Shown here piece after piece: positions 43,962 to 53,132 of a stretch of DNA of 64,000 bases (positions are counted from its first letter, which is position 1; every line of letters begins with the position of its first letter). The DNA lies in assembly GCF_030161435.1 (NCBI RefSeq), contig NZ_BSSV01000007.1, forward strand, positions 186,001 through 250,000. The letters are read 5' to 3'. The notes beneath the pieces were generated by a model. It worked only from the letters and a program-made list of their open reading frames with translations, ran no database searches and had not been told where the DNA came from. The DNA comes from Thalassotalea loyana (GTDB lineage Bacteria; Pseudomonadota; Gammaproteobacteria; Enterobacterales; Alteromonadaceae). The position numbers and the translations under genes were made by a program.

Positions 43962-45368
43962 CTATCGTTTAGCTTTTAAATCGATATCGGTATCGGCAAT
44001 AAGGTAAATAGTCGCTGCATATGCGGCAACATTTTGTGCCAGCTCTTCTGGAATGATCTTATCTAATGTGTCATCTGGCGTGTGATGCAAATCGAAATAG
44101 TCAGTTCCTTCTTGATTAAGGCGAATCGTTGGAACACCTTTGTTTGCCAATGGAATAATATCTGGTCCACCACCTTTTACATCAGAACCACCGCGCACGA
44201 TACCTAATGGTGCGATTATTTTGGCAATCTCATCAACTAATTTCGTCGCTTGTGGGTTAACAAACGATTCAATACGCCAAATATTTCTGGCACCAAAGTC
44301 AGATTCGGTCGCTAATACGTGATTTTGCAAGTTGCCTTCATGTTTTTTCGCATAGGCAAACGCGCCCAATAAACCGACTTCCTCTGCACCAAACATAACC
44401 ACTCTAATCGTGCGTTTTGGGCGTTTTGGTAAGTTAGCAATTAACTTCGCAGCTGCTGTTGTAATTGCGATACCTGCACCATCATCTACAGCACCGGTAC
44501 CAAGATCCCAACTATCTAAGTGACCACCAATCAAAACAATTTCTTCAGGCTTTTCACTACCAATAATATCTAAAATAACGTTACCACTGGTTACATCACC
44601 CTGCCAATCAGAGCCTGAGTGAAGAGAAATCGCAAGTGGTTTGTCTAAATTATGCAAACGACGTAAATGATCTGCATCAGGGTTAGAAATCGCTATTACG
44701 GGAATTTTTGCCCACTTATCGCCGTTTTTGCTCATCATGCCTGTGTGCGGAAAACGGTGAGAATCAGAACCTACAGAGCGAATAATTAATGCGCTTGCAC
44801 CACCTCTTTCTGCATGTTGCCAACCGATGCGACGTTTTTGATTAGATGGACCATAGCCCGCACCTGTTTGGCTTTTGACCATAGGCTCACCGTCGACAAA
44901 GGCGACTTTGCCCTGCAATGTGCCATCTTCAATGGCTGTTAGCGCGTGAATATCTCTAAAGTATACGATAGGAGCATTGATTTCTTTTTTGCTCGGCGCC
45001 GCGCCGCCCAAAGCAGAACCGTATAGTGCTTGGTTGTATGGTGATGTTAATGCGATATGTAAATGGCCACGATCCCAAAACGGCATGGTAAACTCTTCAA
45101 TCCATGCTTTATCAAAACCTAATTCGTTACCTAACTTTACACCCCAGTCACGTGCTCGCTTCTCGGCTTCAGACCCACCTAATCGCGGACCTATTTCTGT
45201 TGTTAATGATTCGACGATATTAAATCCAAGATCGCTTTTGAGCGCAGATGCCATCAATTGTTGAGCCGTTGCCTTTTGTTCAGGCGTGATGGGTGACTCG
45301 TCAGCGAACAGCGGCATACTTATTACCGATAAGAAAGTGCTCAGTATCACACTATTGAATAATTTCAT
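43962..45368 (-). CDS. Secreted M28 family metallopeptidase
   Basis: A 468-aa exported zinc aminopeptidase or carboxypeptidase. I use the ATG giving MKLFNSVILS, which opens a clear signal peptide and has GGAGCAATA in front; the frame extends 16 codons further without such a site. The mature protein has a PA-domain insertion (about 120-260). The M28 catalytic site carries zinc ligands in GGHLDSWDLGTGAVDDGAG (His and Asp), GAEEVGLLG (catalytic Glu) and a C-terminal HHTPDD. It is likely periplasmic, in peptide scavenging. Confidence 0.92.
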   Translation of the reverse strand: MKLFNSVILSTFLSVISMPLFADESPITPEQKATAQQLMASALKSDLGFNIVESLTTEIGPRLGGSEAEKRARDWGVKLGNELGFDKAWIEEFTMPFWDRGHLHIALTSPYNQALYGSALGGAAPSKKEINAPIVYFRDIHALTAIEDGTLQGKVAFVDGEPMVKSQTGAGYGPSNQKRRIGWQHAERGGASALIIRSVGSDSHRFPHTGMMSKNGDKWAKIPVIAISNPDADHLRRLHNLDKPLAISLHSGSDWQGDVTSGNVILDIIGSEKPEEIVLIGGHLDSWDLGTGAVDDGAGIAITTAAAKLIANLPKRPKRTIRVVMFGAEEVGLLGAFAYAKKHEGNLQNHVLATESDFGARNIWRIESFVNPQATKLVDEIAKIIAPLGIVRGGSDVKGGGPDIIPLANKGVPTIRLNQEGTDYFDLHHTPDDTLDKIIPEELAQNVAAYAATIYLIADTDIDLKAKR

Positions 45369-45593
45369 TATTGCTCCATGAGTGAAATATGTTTTGGGGT
45401 ACATGTTGGTCCGCAAATCTTAAATCTTTCCAATCATTTACGCCAATGTTTTTGCTATTACTGCGATGAATCGATTGAAAGTTTCAGTTAGCTGTTAGAC
45501 TTGATATTACTTGGACGTTTTGTAAACGCTTTACTTTCTGTGTTAGCTTGTCATTACCTACATAACGATAATATAAAAGCGTAAAATAACACT

Positions 45594-46286
45594 ATGGCAG
45601 GTTTGTTTGTTGTCTTTATTATTTCTTGGTTTTTACTTGTTAAATTAAAAGGTGAGTCAATAGAGGCCATTGGCTTATTGCCGACAAAGCAAAGGTTAGT
45701 CGAGTTTTTTGCAGGGATGTTTTTCATGGCATCTATCGCAGTGATTAATTTTGTATGGCAAGCAGACCTAAAAGGCATCAGCTATTCTCTAAATCCTGAT
45801 TACACCAGCTGGGAGTTACTAAACGGGACTTTTTGGGTCTTCAGAGCGGTAATGTTTGAAGAGCTTGTCTTTAGAGGCGCTTTACTCTATTTGCTCATTT
45901 CTCGACTCGGTGTGGTAAAGGCTTGTTTAATTAGCTCGGTCATTTTTGGCGTATATCATTGGTTTAGTTACGATATCTTTGGATCACGCCTGATTTTAAT
46001 GGCGTATATCTTTTTAGTCACAGGCGCTGGTGGCTGGATGTTTGCGTATGCGTTTGCAAAGACTAAGTCATTATATGCCCCAGTAGGCCTGCATTTAGGT
46101 TGGAACTTGGTGACTGCAATCGTGTTTTCATCGGGGCCAATTGGCAATCAACTACTAATTCAGCAAGGTGAGGGGAATTATAGTAGTGAATGGGCGACCT
46201 TACTCTTTTTCTCTTTGCAAGCGGTCGTTGCACCGGGGATTGTCACTTGGTATTTGCACCGTAAGCGGAAATCAGCAAACGATTGA
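45594..46286 (+). CDS. CPBP family intramembrane metalloprotease
   Basis: A 230-aa protein with about seven hydrophobic helices. It carries the three CPBP (Abi/CAAX-protease) motifs: EExxxR as Glu89-Glu90...Arg94 in MFEELVFRGALLY, FGVYHW with the second metal ligand, and a third histidine region in PVGLHLGWNLV. The motifs are intact, so activity is plausible. Prokaryotic members act in bacteriocin self-immunity or protein processing; none of that is indicated by neighbours here. The ribosome binding site before the ATG is weak, so a later start cannot be excluded. Confidence 0.85.
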   Translation: MAGLFVVFIISWFLLVKLKGESIEAIGLLPTKQRLVEFFAGMFFMASIAVINFVWQADLKGISYSLNPDYTSWELLNGTFWVFRAVMFEELVFRGALLYLLISRLGVVKACLISSVIFGVYHWFSYDIFGSRLILMAYIFLVTGAGGWMFAYAFAKTKSLYAPVGLHLGWNLVTAIVFSSGPIGNQLLIQQGEGNYSSEWATLLFFSLQAVVAPGIVTWYLHRKRKSAND

Positions 46287-46334
46287 TGGATTGAAGAAAT
46301 GACTAAATAAATAGTCATTTCTTCAATTAATACC

Positions 46335-47198
46335 TTAAAAGCCAAACTTTCCGTTATTGTTTTTCCATGCTGACTTTTCAGGAATATTCTCAATGGTGTC
46401 CCAATGTTCAACAATCTTACCGTTATCTATTCGAAATAAATCATAAAATGCGACGTCGTTGTTGAGAAACACTCCTTCACTGATAGCTAAAACAAAGTTA
46501 CCTTGGCCAAGTACCTTGTGATTACGCTTGTAAATCATTGGCATGCCTTTCTCAGCAAGTGCAGACAATGCTTGTCCTAAGCCAGATAAACCGTCTGCAA
46601 CCATTGGGTTATGCTGAATATAATCAGCTTTATTTGGGCCGATATATAGGCTAATTTTTTCCATTTCTCCTTTGATTAGAATAGCGTCAACAAAGCTTGA
46701 AACCAGGGTTTTATTGGCTTGTGTTTTGTCTAAATCAAGGATTTCAGTTGGTCCATCAAGTTGTGTGCGACCACTTGGGTTCTTGGGTGCTATTTCCTGA
46801 AGATTATCCCAGTGTTCGACTATTTTGTTGTTTTCAAACCGAAAAACATCGAAGCCCACTTTTGGACCGAAAAAATTGTATTCGGTATGCAGAACAACAA
46901 ATTCGCCATCTTGAAACGCACGTTTTACTGTTGCTTTGGCACTACCGGGAGGAAGCATACTCAGTACTTCACCAAAACCGGCTAAGCCATCCGCTACCGC
47001 TAAGTTATGTTGAATATATTTATTAGGGTTTATGTAACTAACAGGTTCTGGGTTACCCGTCTCAATGCTTTCAATGAGTGCGACGGCTTTTTCTGTGTGT
47101 GTCATGTTTGTTTTTTCCTCTGCAACGGCTGATAAAGCGAACATTGCGCCGAGTAATATGGTCGACTGAGCAATGCGCTTAAAGAGCAATTTTTTCAT
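46335..47198 (-). CDS. Secreted tandem SnoaL-like protein
   Basis: A 287-aa exported protein. The ATG giving MKKLLFKRIA follows GAGGAGAACGTA and opens a signal peptide ending AVAEE. Two SnoaL-like (NTF2-fold) domains follow in tandem, about residues 35-150 and 160-280. Each contains YIQHN...VADGL.G and ends F.FR..N.KIVEHWD, so the second arose by internal duplication. SnoaL folds are cone-shaped pockets for small-molecule isomerases or binding. Specific activity unknown. The AraC regulator gene lies upstream on the same strand. Confidence 0.85.
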   Translation of the reverse strand: MKKLLFKRIAQSTILLGAMFALSAVAEEKTNMTHTEKAVALIESIETGNPEPVSYINPNKYIQHNLAVADGLAGFGEVLSMLPPGSAKATVKRAFQDGEFVVLHTEYNFFGPKVGFDVFRFENNKIVEHWDNLQEIAPKNPSGRTQLDGPTEILDLDKTQANKTLVSSFVDAILIKGEMEKISLYIGPNKADYIQHNPMVADGLSGLGQALSALAEKGMPMIYKRNHKVLGQGNFVLAISEGVFLNNDVAFYDLFRIDNGKIVEHWDTIENIPEKSAWKNNNGKFGF

Positions 47199-47302
47199 TA
47201 CGTTCTCCTCTTGATTCACTAAGTGCTATCTTAGTGAAGCAATGGCAAACGTTGCAGAGTGAATTTAGGCTGAAAAATGGTAAATCTTGAACCCTACAAG
47301 TC

Positions 47303-48190
47303 CTATTGTTTGGTTAAGTTAGCTGTAAGATATTGTTTTCGAAATTGACTTGGGGTCAATTGCGTGTGGTTTTTAAAATACTTCACAAAGTTACTTGCAT
47401 CTTCAAACCCGTGATCAAATGCAATTTGTTGAGTGGTAACACTACTCACGAGCAATATGCGTTTTAATTCTAAAATCGTATATGCATCTATTAGCTGCTT
47501 AGTTGTCAGCCCTGTCGCTAATTTACAGATGTGATTTAGTGTTTTGTAGGTTGTGTTGATCTGAAGTGCATACCAGTTTGCATCCCTGACACTCTGGTAG
47601 CGTTCGAAGAGCAACTCGATAAAACGAGCAAACTTAATATTTTGTGATTGCGATAACTTATCAATTTTTAGCGCGGGTCTTAAACGGTGTAAAAGTAATG
47701 ATAATGTTGAAAACAAATACATGATAATAAGTGGGTCAGAGTTAGGCTCGCAGACTTCGGTTGATATTTGATTGATTAGCGCTTGGCAACGGTCGTGATT
47801 ATGTTCATCAAGCAAGATGCTCGGCGTATATTCGCTGTTTAAATGGGTTGGGGTATATCTTGGCAACCGCATGTTCGCATGAACTTTATCCAAAAATCCT
47901 TGCGTAAATAAAATGACTTTTCCTTTAGGTTTGTTTGTAAAGTCGTATGCATGCACTTGTTCACGCTGAACAAAGATAAAGCTACCTGCTTGAAATGGAT
48001 ATTCTTTAAAGTCCACCATGTGCTTACCGTGACCGTTCGCCACATAAATTAAATTGAAAAATTTTACTTTGTGAGGAACTTCAGGATGACTGTGGCTATA
48101 TTGACGACTATATAAGTCTTCTAAATCAAAGATCTCAAACTCTTCGTTATTGGTTTTGTTGTAGTCAAAATTAACGTTAGGTATTTTCAT
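47303..48190 (-). CDS. AraC family transcriptional regulator
   Basis: A 295-aa regulator. Residues about 20-170 form a cupin-like sensor (HPEVPHKVKFFNLIYVANGHGKHMVDFKEYPFQAGSFIFVQREQVHAY). The C-terminal 100 residues carry two helix-turn-helix units ending with the AraC signature DHGFEDASNFVKYFKNHTQLTPSQFRKQY. The tandem SnoaL gene starts 104 bases downstream on the same strand and may be its target. The sensed ligand is unknown. Confidence 0.92.
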   Translation of the reverse strand: MKIPNVNFDYNKTNNEEFEIFDLEDLYSRQYSHSHPEVPHKVKFFNLIYVANGHGKHMVDFKEYPFQAGSFIFVQREQVHAYDFTNKPKGKVILFTQGFLDKVHANMRLPRYTPTHLNSEYTPSILLDEHNHDRCQALINQISTEVCEPNSDPLIIMYLFSTLSLLLHRLRPALKIDKLSQSQNIKFARFIELLFERYQSVRDANWYALQINTTYKTLNHICKLATGLTTKQLIDAYTILELKRILLVSSVTTQQIAFDHGFEDASNFVKYFKNHTQLTPSQFRKQYLTANLTKQ

Positions 48191-48311
48191 CGTACAAGGA
48201 GTTTAACTTTTGTTGTTCATGCCGCTGGTTATTTAAGTTAGCGTATAGCTTGATCTGCAAGCAAGCTTTTCGCTTAGGTTATTGTCTAAAAACGAGAAGG
48301 CAGCTAATAAA

Positions 48312-48333
48312 AAAGGAGCCGTTAAGCTCCTTT
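48312..48333 (-). terminator. Terminator after the cytochrome c' gene
   Basis: AAAGGAGC / GCTCCTTT with a 6-base loop. On the minus strand TTTTTTTATT follows, about 50 bases past the cytochrome c' stop. Confidence 0.82.
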
Positions 48334-48380
48334 ACTAAGTTGTAGGTGTGCACTAAACACCTACATAGATTGAGTGATGA

Positions 48381-48848
48381 TTAGTCTTTCTTGTAGCTGT
48401 CGTGACATGAACCACAAGTTTTACCCATTTTACCTAGGGCTTTTTTTACGTCTGCTTCAGAGCCTGTTAATGCAATTTTGCTTACACGTTCAGAAGCTAG
48501 CACCAATGCTTTAATTTTCTCTGCGTAGTCATCTTTGTCTTTCCAGATAGCCGGAAGAGCTTCGGTATCAACATTGAACTTAGATGTGTCAACTTTTGAC
48601 GTATCTGCGATCATTTTTGCAAGTTGATTGATGTTTGTTGATTTTTCTTTAACAACTTCAGCGTTAAATGGAACTTTGCCTTTTAACATACCACCTAATG
48701 GTCCCATGTTGTGACCTAATAATGTGAAGTTAGCTTTGCGCACTTTAGTTGCCCAGCCAGCGTGTTTTTCATTAGCTGCTGGTTGTGCAATAGCGAATGT
48801 TGAAGCAACAAGACCAGCTAGTGCTAGTGAAATGACGGTACGTTTCAT
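48381..48848 (-). CDS. Periplasmic cytochrome c' family protein
   Basis: A 155-aa exported monohaem cytochrome of the c'/c556 four-helix type. The ATG giving MKRTVISLALAG follows AAAGGAAATGTT and opens a signal peptide ending AIAQP. The haem-binding CGSCH (Cys145, Cys148, His149) sits near the C-terminus, as usual for this class. The sixth ligand position in the first helix (RKANFTLLGHNMGPLGGML) has a Met-containing stretch, as in low-spin c556. It follows cytochrome b561, so the pair forms an electron-transfer module between quinol and a periplasmic acceptor. Confidence 0.92.
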   Translation of the reverse strand: MKRTVISLALAGLVASTFAIAQPAANEKHAGWATKVRKANFTLLGHNMGPLGGMLKGKVPFNAEVVKEKSTNINQLAKMIADTSKVDTSKFNVDTEALPAIWKDKDDYAEKIKALVLASERVSKIALTGSEADVKKALGKMGKTCGSCHDSYKKD

Positions 48849-48903
48849 AACATTTCCTTTTTGTAATAGTAATTTTTCTGTACTTTTATTAGCAGTACAT
48901 TTG

Positions 48904-49599
48904 TTAATAGTAATAATATTCTTCGATAACTGGCGCGTTGACAACTACCAGCCAATAAATAAATACGGCGACCAATACCGCAACGACCAATGCAATGAGT
49001 AGCTTTGAGTGCTTAATTGACGATGCTTCGGTGACATCTTCTGATGACTTTTTGCCTGTAAACATTGGTTTGACTAAATTAGTTTTTTTCACGACTTTAT
49101 AAAAAATGATGGCAGCAACGTGCAGTGCGACGAACGCTTGTAACAGCGTAAAGCCAAGATCATGCACACGATTAGCAAGCTTTTGCCAATCTCCTTCTAA
49201 CACACCATTGTAAGGACCTGATGTAAAAACGTCATCAGTAATAAATAAGCCGCTCACAGCTTGTGCAAGTAATAAGCTCAACATCAAGAAGACCATTATT
49301 GCACCCATCGGATTATGACCCGCTACTTTATTATTTTCTTTCGACGATTTTGGGGCTAAGTAATTTTTAACACGTGATAACGTTGGAAAAAAGTTAATAA
49401 ACTTTGCATGAGTCGTTCCAACAAGCCCCCAAATCACTCTAAAGCCAAGCAAAAACAGCATGAAGTAACCGCAATACATGTGGTATTCCATGTATTCACT
49501 ACCAAGCTCCGCTGTTAACCAAAGCGCGCCAAAAGTTAACACGAGTAGCCAATGGAATAATCTTAAGGGTAGGTCCCAAATTAAATAATCTTTTTTCAT
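48904..49599 (-). CDS. Cytochrome b561 family di-haem membrane protein
   Basis: A 231-aa inner-membrane protein. Helices are near residues 12-30, 40-60, 97-120 and 140-165, with an extra C-terminal helix (about 203-225). The axial histidines sit in RLFHWLLV, EYHMYCGY, NRVHDLGF and VALHVAAI, the b561/HydC-type pattern. The last residues VIEEYYYY are peculiar. Likely passes electrons from the quinone pool to the cytochrome c' encoded 55 bases downstream of its stop. The pair is common in alteromonads. Confidence 0.9.
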   Translation of the reverse strand: MKKDYLIWDLPLRLFHWLLVLTFGALWLTAELGSEYMEYHMYCGYFMLFLLGFRVIWGLVGTTHAKFINFFPTLSRVKNYLAPKSSKENNKVAGHNPMGAIMVFLMLSLLLAQAVSGLFITDDVFTSGPYNGVLEGDWQKLANRVHDLGFTLLQAFVALHVAAIIFYKVVKKTNLVKPMFTGKKSSEDVTEASSIKHSKLLIALVVAVLVAVFIYWLVVVNAPVIEEYYYY

Positions 49600-49941
49600 G
49601 CCACAAAATCAATACAACAAATAATCCAAACCGTTATATCGCTTTACCCCTTATTGTTCAACCGTAGGATGTAAACAATGCGTTAAACACCTCAATTTTA
49701 GAGGTGTAATTCCTTATCGTGAGTCACATGGTCATCCAGTGTAAAGTTGTGTAAATGATAAAATGACTATGCTGAACTGCATAAGCCGTCATAGTGACCG
49801 CCCGTCAATAGGAAGTTAATTATTAATATAAAGTTAATTCTGATTTTTAACTTGCCTAGTTTATTTAGTTAATGTTGTGTAATAAGTTTGCGTTATACGA
49901 TTGTGGCAATACTGCCAACGATCATTTATGGAGCGTATTAC
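49600..49941. other. Divergent intergenic region, cytochrome b561 / 2OG oxygenase
   Basis: About 340 AT-rich bases with two outward promoters presumably inside. I see no clear operator; ACTATG and CATAGT make only a weak 6-base repeat around 49767-49796. No ORF or RNA motif recognised. Confidence 0.4.
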
Positions 49942-50880
49942 ATGACTACAGCTAACACATCAGACGTAAAACGTGCGTCATCTTCACTTGAGCAAGCTCG
50001 TGAGCTGACATTTCCTTCTCGGAAGGAAATGTTAGAAAGAGCACCTACTGTTGATCGATTTTGGCAGAATAATAGTGGCCTGCTGCAAAATGCATGGCAG
50101 CACTGGGAAGCATCTCGAGATGATGAATTGCCCAACCTAGACGAAGTTTTAATTGATAAATCATTGCGTGAGGCGATTAATCGCGCTTGGGTCAACCCGA
50201 ATAAAGAGGGGGCAGTTAAAGACCTTTGGCATGAAGTAGCGCCAGGGGTTTATAAAGCACAATTTTTTGATGTAGAAGAAATAGCGAAGCTACGTAACTA
50301 TTTTGATCAAGCATCAGATGCAGGGATTCCATTAAAACCGCCATATGGCATTGTGTTAAATCGCTTTGGTGGCATGTTAGATAAACGTTCTACAGGGTAC
50401 TTAGCGGCACCAAATTTTCAGGCGTTTTATCAAATGCTTCATGATAAATACATGCGCCCGATCGCACGCTTATTGATGCCTGAAGTTTATGGTTTTGACT
50501 CGCAAACGTTTGGCTTTTCGATTAAGTACCAAGCTGGTGTAGATACTTCGCTACGTCTTCACACAGATGCGTCTGCAGCGACAATGAATATAAATATGAA
50601 CCTGCAAAGAGAGACTTATAAAGGCTCGCAAGTAGATTTTTATGATTCACAATCAGGTCGAGTCAATCGACTTGTTTTTGAGCCTGGAACGGCGATGATC
50701 CACCGTGGTAATGTTGCGCATGCAGCACAAGCGATCACCGAAGGAGAGCGATCGAATATTGTGATGTGGTTATACGGTAAAGGCATGACCATCCCTCATC
50801 ATCAAAATGGTGAGGATATTTCACCCGAACAACGATGGACTGTACCAAACGAAGAGCAAGATGCGTACGCTCCTTTTTAA
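49942..50880 (+). CDS. 2OG-Fe(II) oxygenase superfamily protein
   Basis: A 312-aa cytosolic protein. I start at the ATG giving MTTANTSDVK, eight bases after GGAG; a TTG 18 codons upstream keeps the frame open but lacks support. The C-terminal half has the double-stranded beta-helix metal site: His197-x-Asp199 in LRLHTDASA, distal His250 in GNVAHAAQAI and Arg260 in EGERSNIVMWL for 2-oxoglutarate. The N-terminal 100 residues are helical and unassigned. Related to PLOD-like hydroxylases. Substrate unknown. A good terminator follows. Confidence 0.87.
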   Translation: MTTANTSDVKRASSSLEQARELTFPSRKEMLERAPTVDRFWQNNSGLLQNAWQHWEASRDDELPNLDEVLIDKSLREAINRAWVNPNKEGAVKDLWHEVAPGVYKAQFFDVEEIAKLRNYFDQASDAGIPLKPPYGIVLNRFGGMLDKRSTGYLAAPNFQAFYQMLHDKYMRPIARLLMPEVYGFDSQTFGFSIKYQAGVDTSLRLHTDASAATMNINMNLQRETYKGSQVDFYDSQSGRVNRLVFEPGTAMIHRGNVAHAAQAITEGERSNIVMWLYGKGMTIPHHQNGEDISPEQRWTVPNEEQDAYAPF

Positions 50881-50891
50881 CTGAAATCGAC

Positions 50892-50927
50892 AAAAAAGCC
50901 ACAAACATAATTGTTTGTGGCTTTTTT
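50892..50927 (+). terminator. Rho-independent terminator after the 2OG oxygenase gene
   Basis: AAAAAAGCCACAAACA and its complement with a TAAT loop, 12 bases past the stop. It has T-runs on both strands, so it also serves the convergent ydcH-like gene. Confidence 0.9.
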
Positions 50928-50940
50928 ATTGGTTAAGTTT

Positions 50941-51180
50941 TTAAGCATTCAATAACATCTGGTAAAGCATGTCTTTTAATTGAGCACGTTCTTGCTTTAA
51001 TTGGTGTATCGCGTTGTCACCAATTGGTGAATTAGCTGTTTCTAACGATCTTATTTCTGCATCTAATTGATGATATCTTGCGGCTTTGCTCGCAAACAAT
51101 TCATTTTCTTGATTGAGTTTGTCTATGGTTTCTTTAAATTGTGGAAAATCACAGACTAACGAATGGTCTTCACCTAACAT
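50941..51180 (-). CDS. DUF465 / YdcH-like small coiled-coil protein
   Basis: A 79-aa helical protein. It matches the YdcH/DUF465 family: a start DHSLVCDFPQFKETIDKLNQENELFASKAARYHQLDAEIRSLE and a C-terminal helix LKQERAQLKDMLYQML with the common KxxRxxLKD pattern. The function is unknown; members are abundant small cytosolic coiled coils. Near the SDR gene, 54 bases downstream of it on the same strand. Confidence 0.87.
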   Translation of the reverse strand: MLGEDHSLVCDFPQFKETIDKLNQENELFASKAARYHQLDAEIRSLETANSPIGDNAIHQLKQERAQLKDMLYQMLLNA

Positions 51181-51234
51181 AATTATCTCACTTATTCATT
51201 GTAACGTAATGGGGTAGAGCAGTTAGTTTGATTA

Positions 51235-52044
51235 TTAAACAAAGGGTTCAATAATTTCATCTAGTTGCACTGTTATTGCTTGTGTTTTTTGTGGGTTTAA
51301 CGCGTCTTGGTGCGGTGGCGAAAACTGTCCAATATCGTTATCAAAGTATCGTCCGTTTGCATGACTAAACTCTTCTGATAGAGCCGCTCTTACTAAAATG
51401 TCTGCGCCAATTTGCAAGTCTCCGCCTTTAACGCCATAGGCTTGCTCAACCATTTTACTTCCTAAAAATGACTTAGGATTGATAGCAACGATTACAGGGC
51501 CTTTGTTATCGAGTGACTTTGCTAAATCAAAGGACCACATAGTCAATGCAAGTTTACTTTTTGCATAGACCGCGTTGTCTGACAGAACGCTTGTTGATGA
51601 TAGTTCTGCTGGCGTAACTGATGTTTGTGCCGCTGATGACAAATTAACTACACGGCCATTTTTTGGCATGATGCCAAGTAATTTTTTCGTCAATAAATAA
51701 GGGGCTATTGTGTTAACTGCAAACCGTGTATCAAAGTGATCAATGGATCGGGTATCTTGTGTTACAAAGACACCAGCATTGTTAATTAACACATCTAAAG
51801 CAGGGTGGTTTTCAAGCACTTTGTTGGCTAAGGCGTTTACTTCTGTTAGTGAAGATAGATCCGCTTGGTAGCTAATTACGTTGCAATCAGGGTTTAATGA
51901 CTTTAATAAGGCTATCGTTTTTTCAAGCTTATCTTTGTTACGGCCATGAATCAGCAAGTTTACCTGAGGCTTCGCAAGAACTTTTGCGGTTTCCAGGCCA
52001 ATGCCATCAGTGGCTCCAGTCAATAAGATGGTTTTTTCAATCAT
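51235..52044 (-). CDS. SDR family oxidoreductase
   Basis: A 269-aa NAD(P)-dependent short-chain dehydrogenase. It has the classic TGATDGIGLETAK cofactor motif (residues 9-21), NNAGVF (about 88-93), and the catalytic set Ser (LSSAAQ) and YAKSK (about 160-164). An Arg after the first strand (IHGRNKDKLEKT) favours NADPH. A C-terminal extension (HANGRYFDNDIGQFSPPHQDA) is typical of retinol-dehydrogenase-like members. Substrate unknown. The crotonase gene is 79 bases upstream on the same strand. Confidence 0.9.
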   Translation of the reverse strand: MIEKTILLTGATDGIGLETAKVLAKPQVNLLIHGRNKDKLEKTIALLKSLNPDCNVISYQADLSSLTEVNALANKVLENHPALDVLINNAGVFVTQDTRSIDHFDTRFAVNTIAPYLLTKKLLGIMPKNGRVVNLSSAAQTSVTPAELSSTSVLSDNAVYAKSKLALTMWSFDLAKSLDNKGPVIVAINPKSFLGSKMVEQAYGVKGGDLQIGADILVRAALSEEFSHANGRYFDNDIGQFSPPHQDALNPQKTQAITVQLDEIIEPFV

Positions 52045-52123
52045 AGAATGTCAACCTCTAAAAGGTATAAGGAAAGGTAGTGAGCAATGCGTGATCACTA
52101 CCTGATTATTTGGGTTAGAGAGA

Positions 52124-52969
52124 TTAGTTAATGTCTTGAACATTCATCACAAGTTCATTCCAATTGCGTTGATTCTCAATGTCATGCTCTAAGCCTTGTT
52201 CGTCGGCAATCGTGAATCGTTTTATTGCTGGTGTTTTGCTCGTTGCTTGATATAACCAATAGGCTTCAGCTTTAAGAGCTTCATCAATTGGTTTATCAAT
52301 TGATTCATAAACGGCTTGTTTACACGCATTAATAGATTCAGCTGGGAATTTTGCGATTCGTTTGGCTAACTTTTCAACGTATGGACCAATTTCATCTGGC
52401 GCTAATGCTTTATTAATCGTGCCGTACGCTTCTGCTTCGTCAGCATCAAAATCTCTTGCACTAAGAATAATTTCCAGTGCTCTACCCAAACCTGTTTGTC
52501 GTGCCATTCTTGATGCACCACCGCCGCATGGTAAAATCCCCATGCCAACTTCCATTTGCATGAACTTAAATTTACCACGTGCGGCAAATCTCATATCCAA
52601 TGCAAGAGCAAGCTCATGTCCACCGCCACGGGCAAAACCTTCAAGTTTTGCAATGGTAGCTTGTGGTACTTTGCTGATGCGTTCACACACTGACTGCAAA
52701 TCTAAAAGCTGTGCATCTTCTCGAGACACCGCTTCTTCAGACATATCTTTTAATAATTCGGTGTCGTAATGACATACCCATATCTCAGGGTTAGCTGATT
52801 GGAAAACAACAACTTTTGTGTCACGGTCGCGTTCTAGGCGCATCGCTAAACTGTTGAGGTCAGCAAGCATCTCTTGCCCTTGAACATTGACCGAACCAAA
52901 GTCGAAAGTAACCGTCAAAACGCCATTATCTTGGTGTGTTGTAAACGTCTGAAAGCCTGCATATTTCAT
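52124..52969 (-). CDS. Enoyl-CoA hydratase/isomerase (crotonase) family protein
   Basis: A 281-aa crotonase-fold protein. The oxyanion-hole segment lies in KLEGFARGGGHELALALDMRFAA (about residues 103-125), followed by GILPCGGGASRMARQTGLGRALEIILSARDFDADEAEAYGTINKAL. The catalytic glutamate position after GMGILP has Cys-Gly-Gly-Gly rather than a clear Glu pair, so the reaction may differ from classical hydration. The C-terminal region LEHDIENQRNWNEL is atypical. Substrate unknown; possibly an operon with the SDR. Confidence 0.85.
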   Translation of the reverse strand: MKYAGFQTFTTHQDNGVLTVTFDFGSVNVQGQEMLADLNSLAMRLERDRDTKVVVFQSANPEIWVCHYDTELLKDMSEEAVSREDAQLLDLQSVCERISKVPQATIAKLEGFARGGGHELALALDMRFAARGKFKFMQMEVGMGILPCGGGASRMARQTGLGRALEIILSARDFDADEAEAYGTINKALAPDEIGPYVEKLAKRIAKFPAESINACKQAVYESIDKPIDEALKAEAYWLYQATSKTPAIKRFTIADEQGLEHDIENQRNWNELVMNVQDIN

Positions 52970-53132
52970 AATAAACTCTCCTAATCTCGTGTAATTTTTA
53001 TCATCTCAAAGTGGGACTGTTTAGGTTTGAAACGAGTTACACCTTGGAAATTACATACTAGATTAGTTTTGATAAGTTTATTATTGCCCTCAATGTTTAA
53101 TTAGTTTTAAATTTTTGTTAATAATTGTTTTA

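Noticed and set aside
45531-45545. TGTAAACGCTTTACT upstream of the CPBP protease gene as another LacI operator
   Set aside because: It lacks the GCGC centre and is less symmetrical than the five other sites; chance similarity is likely.
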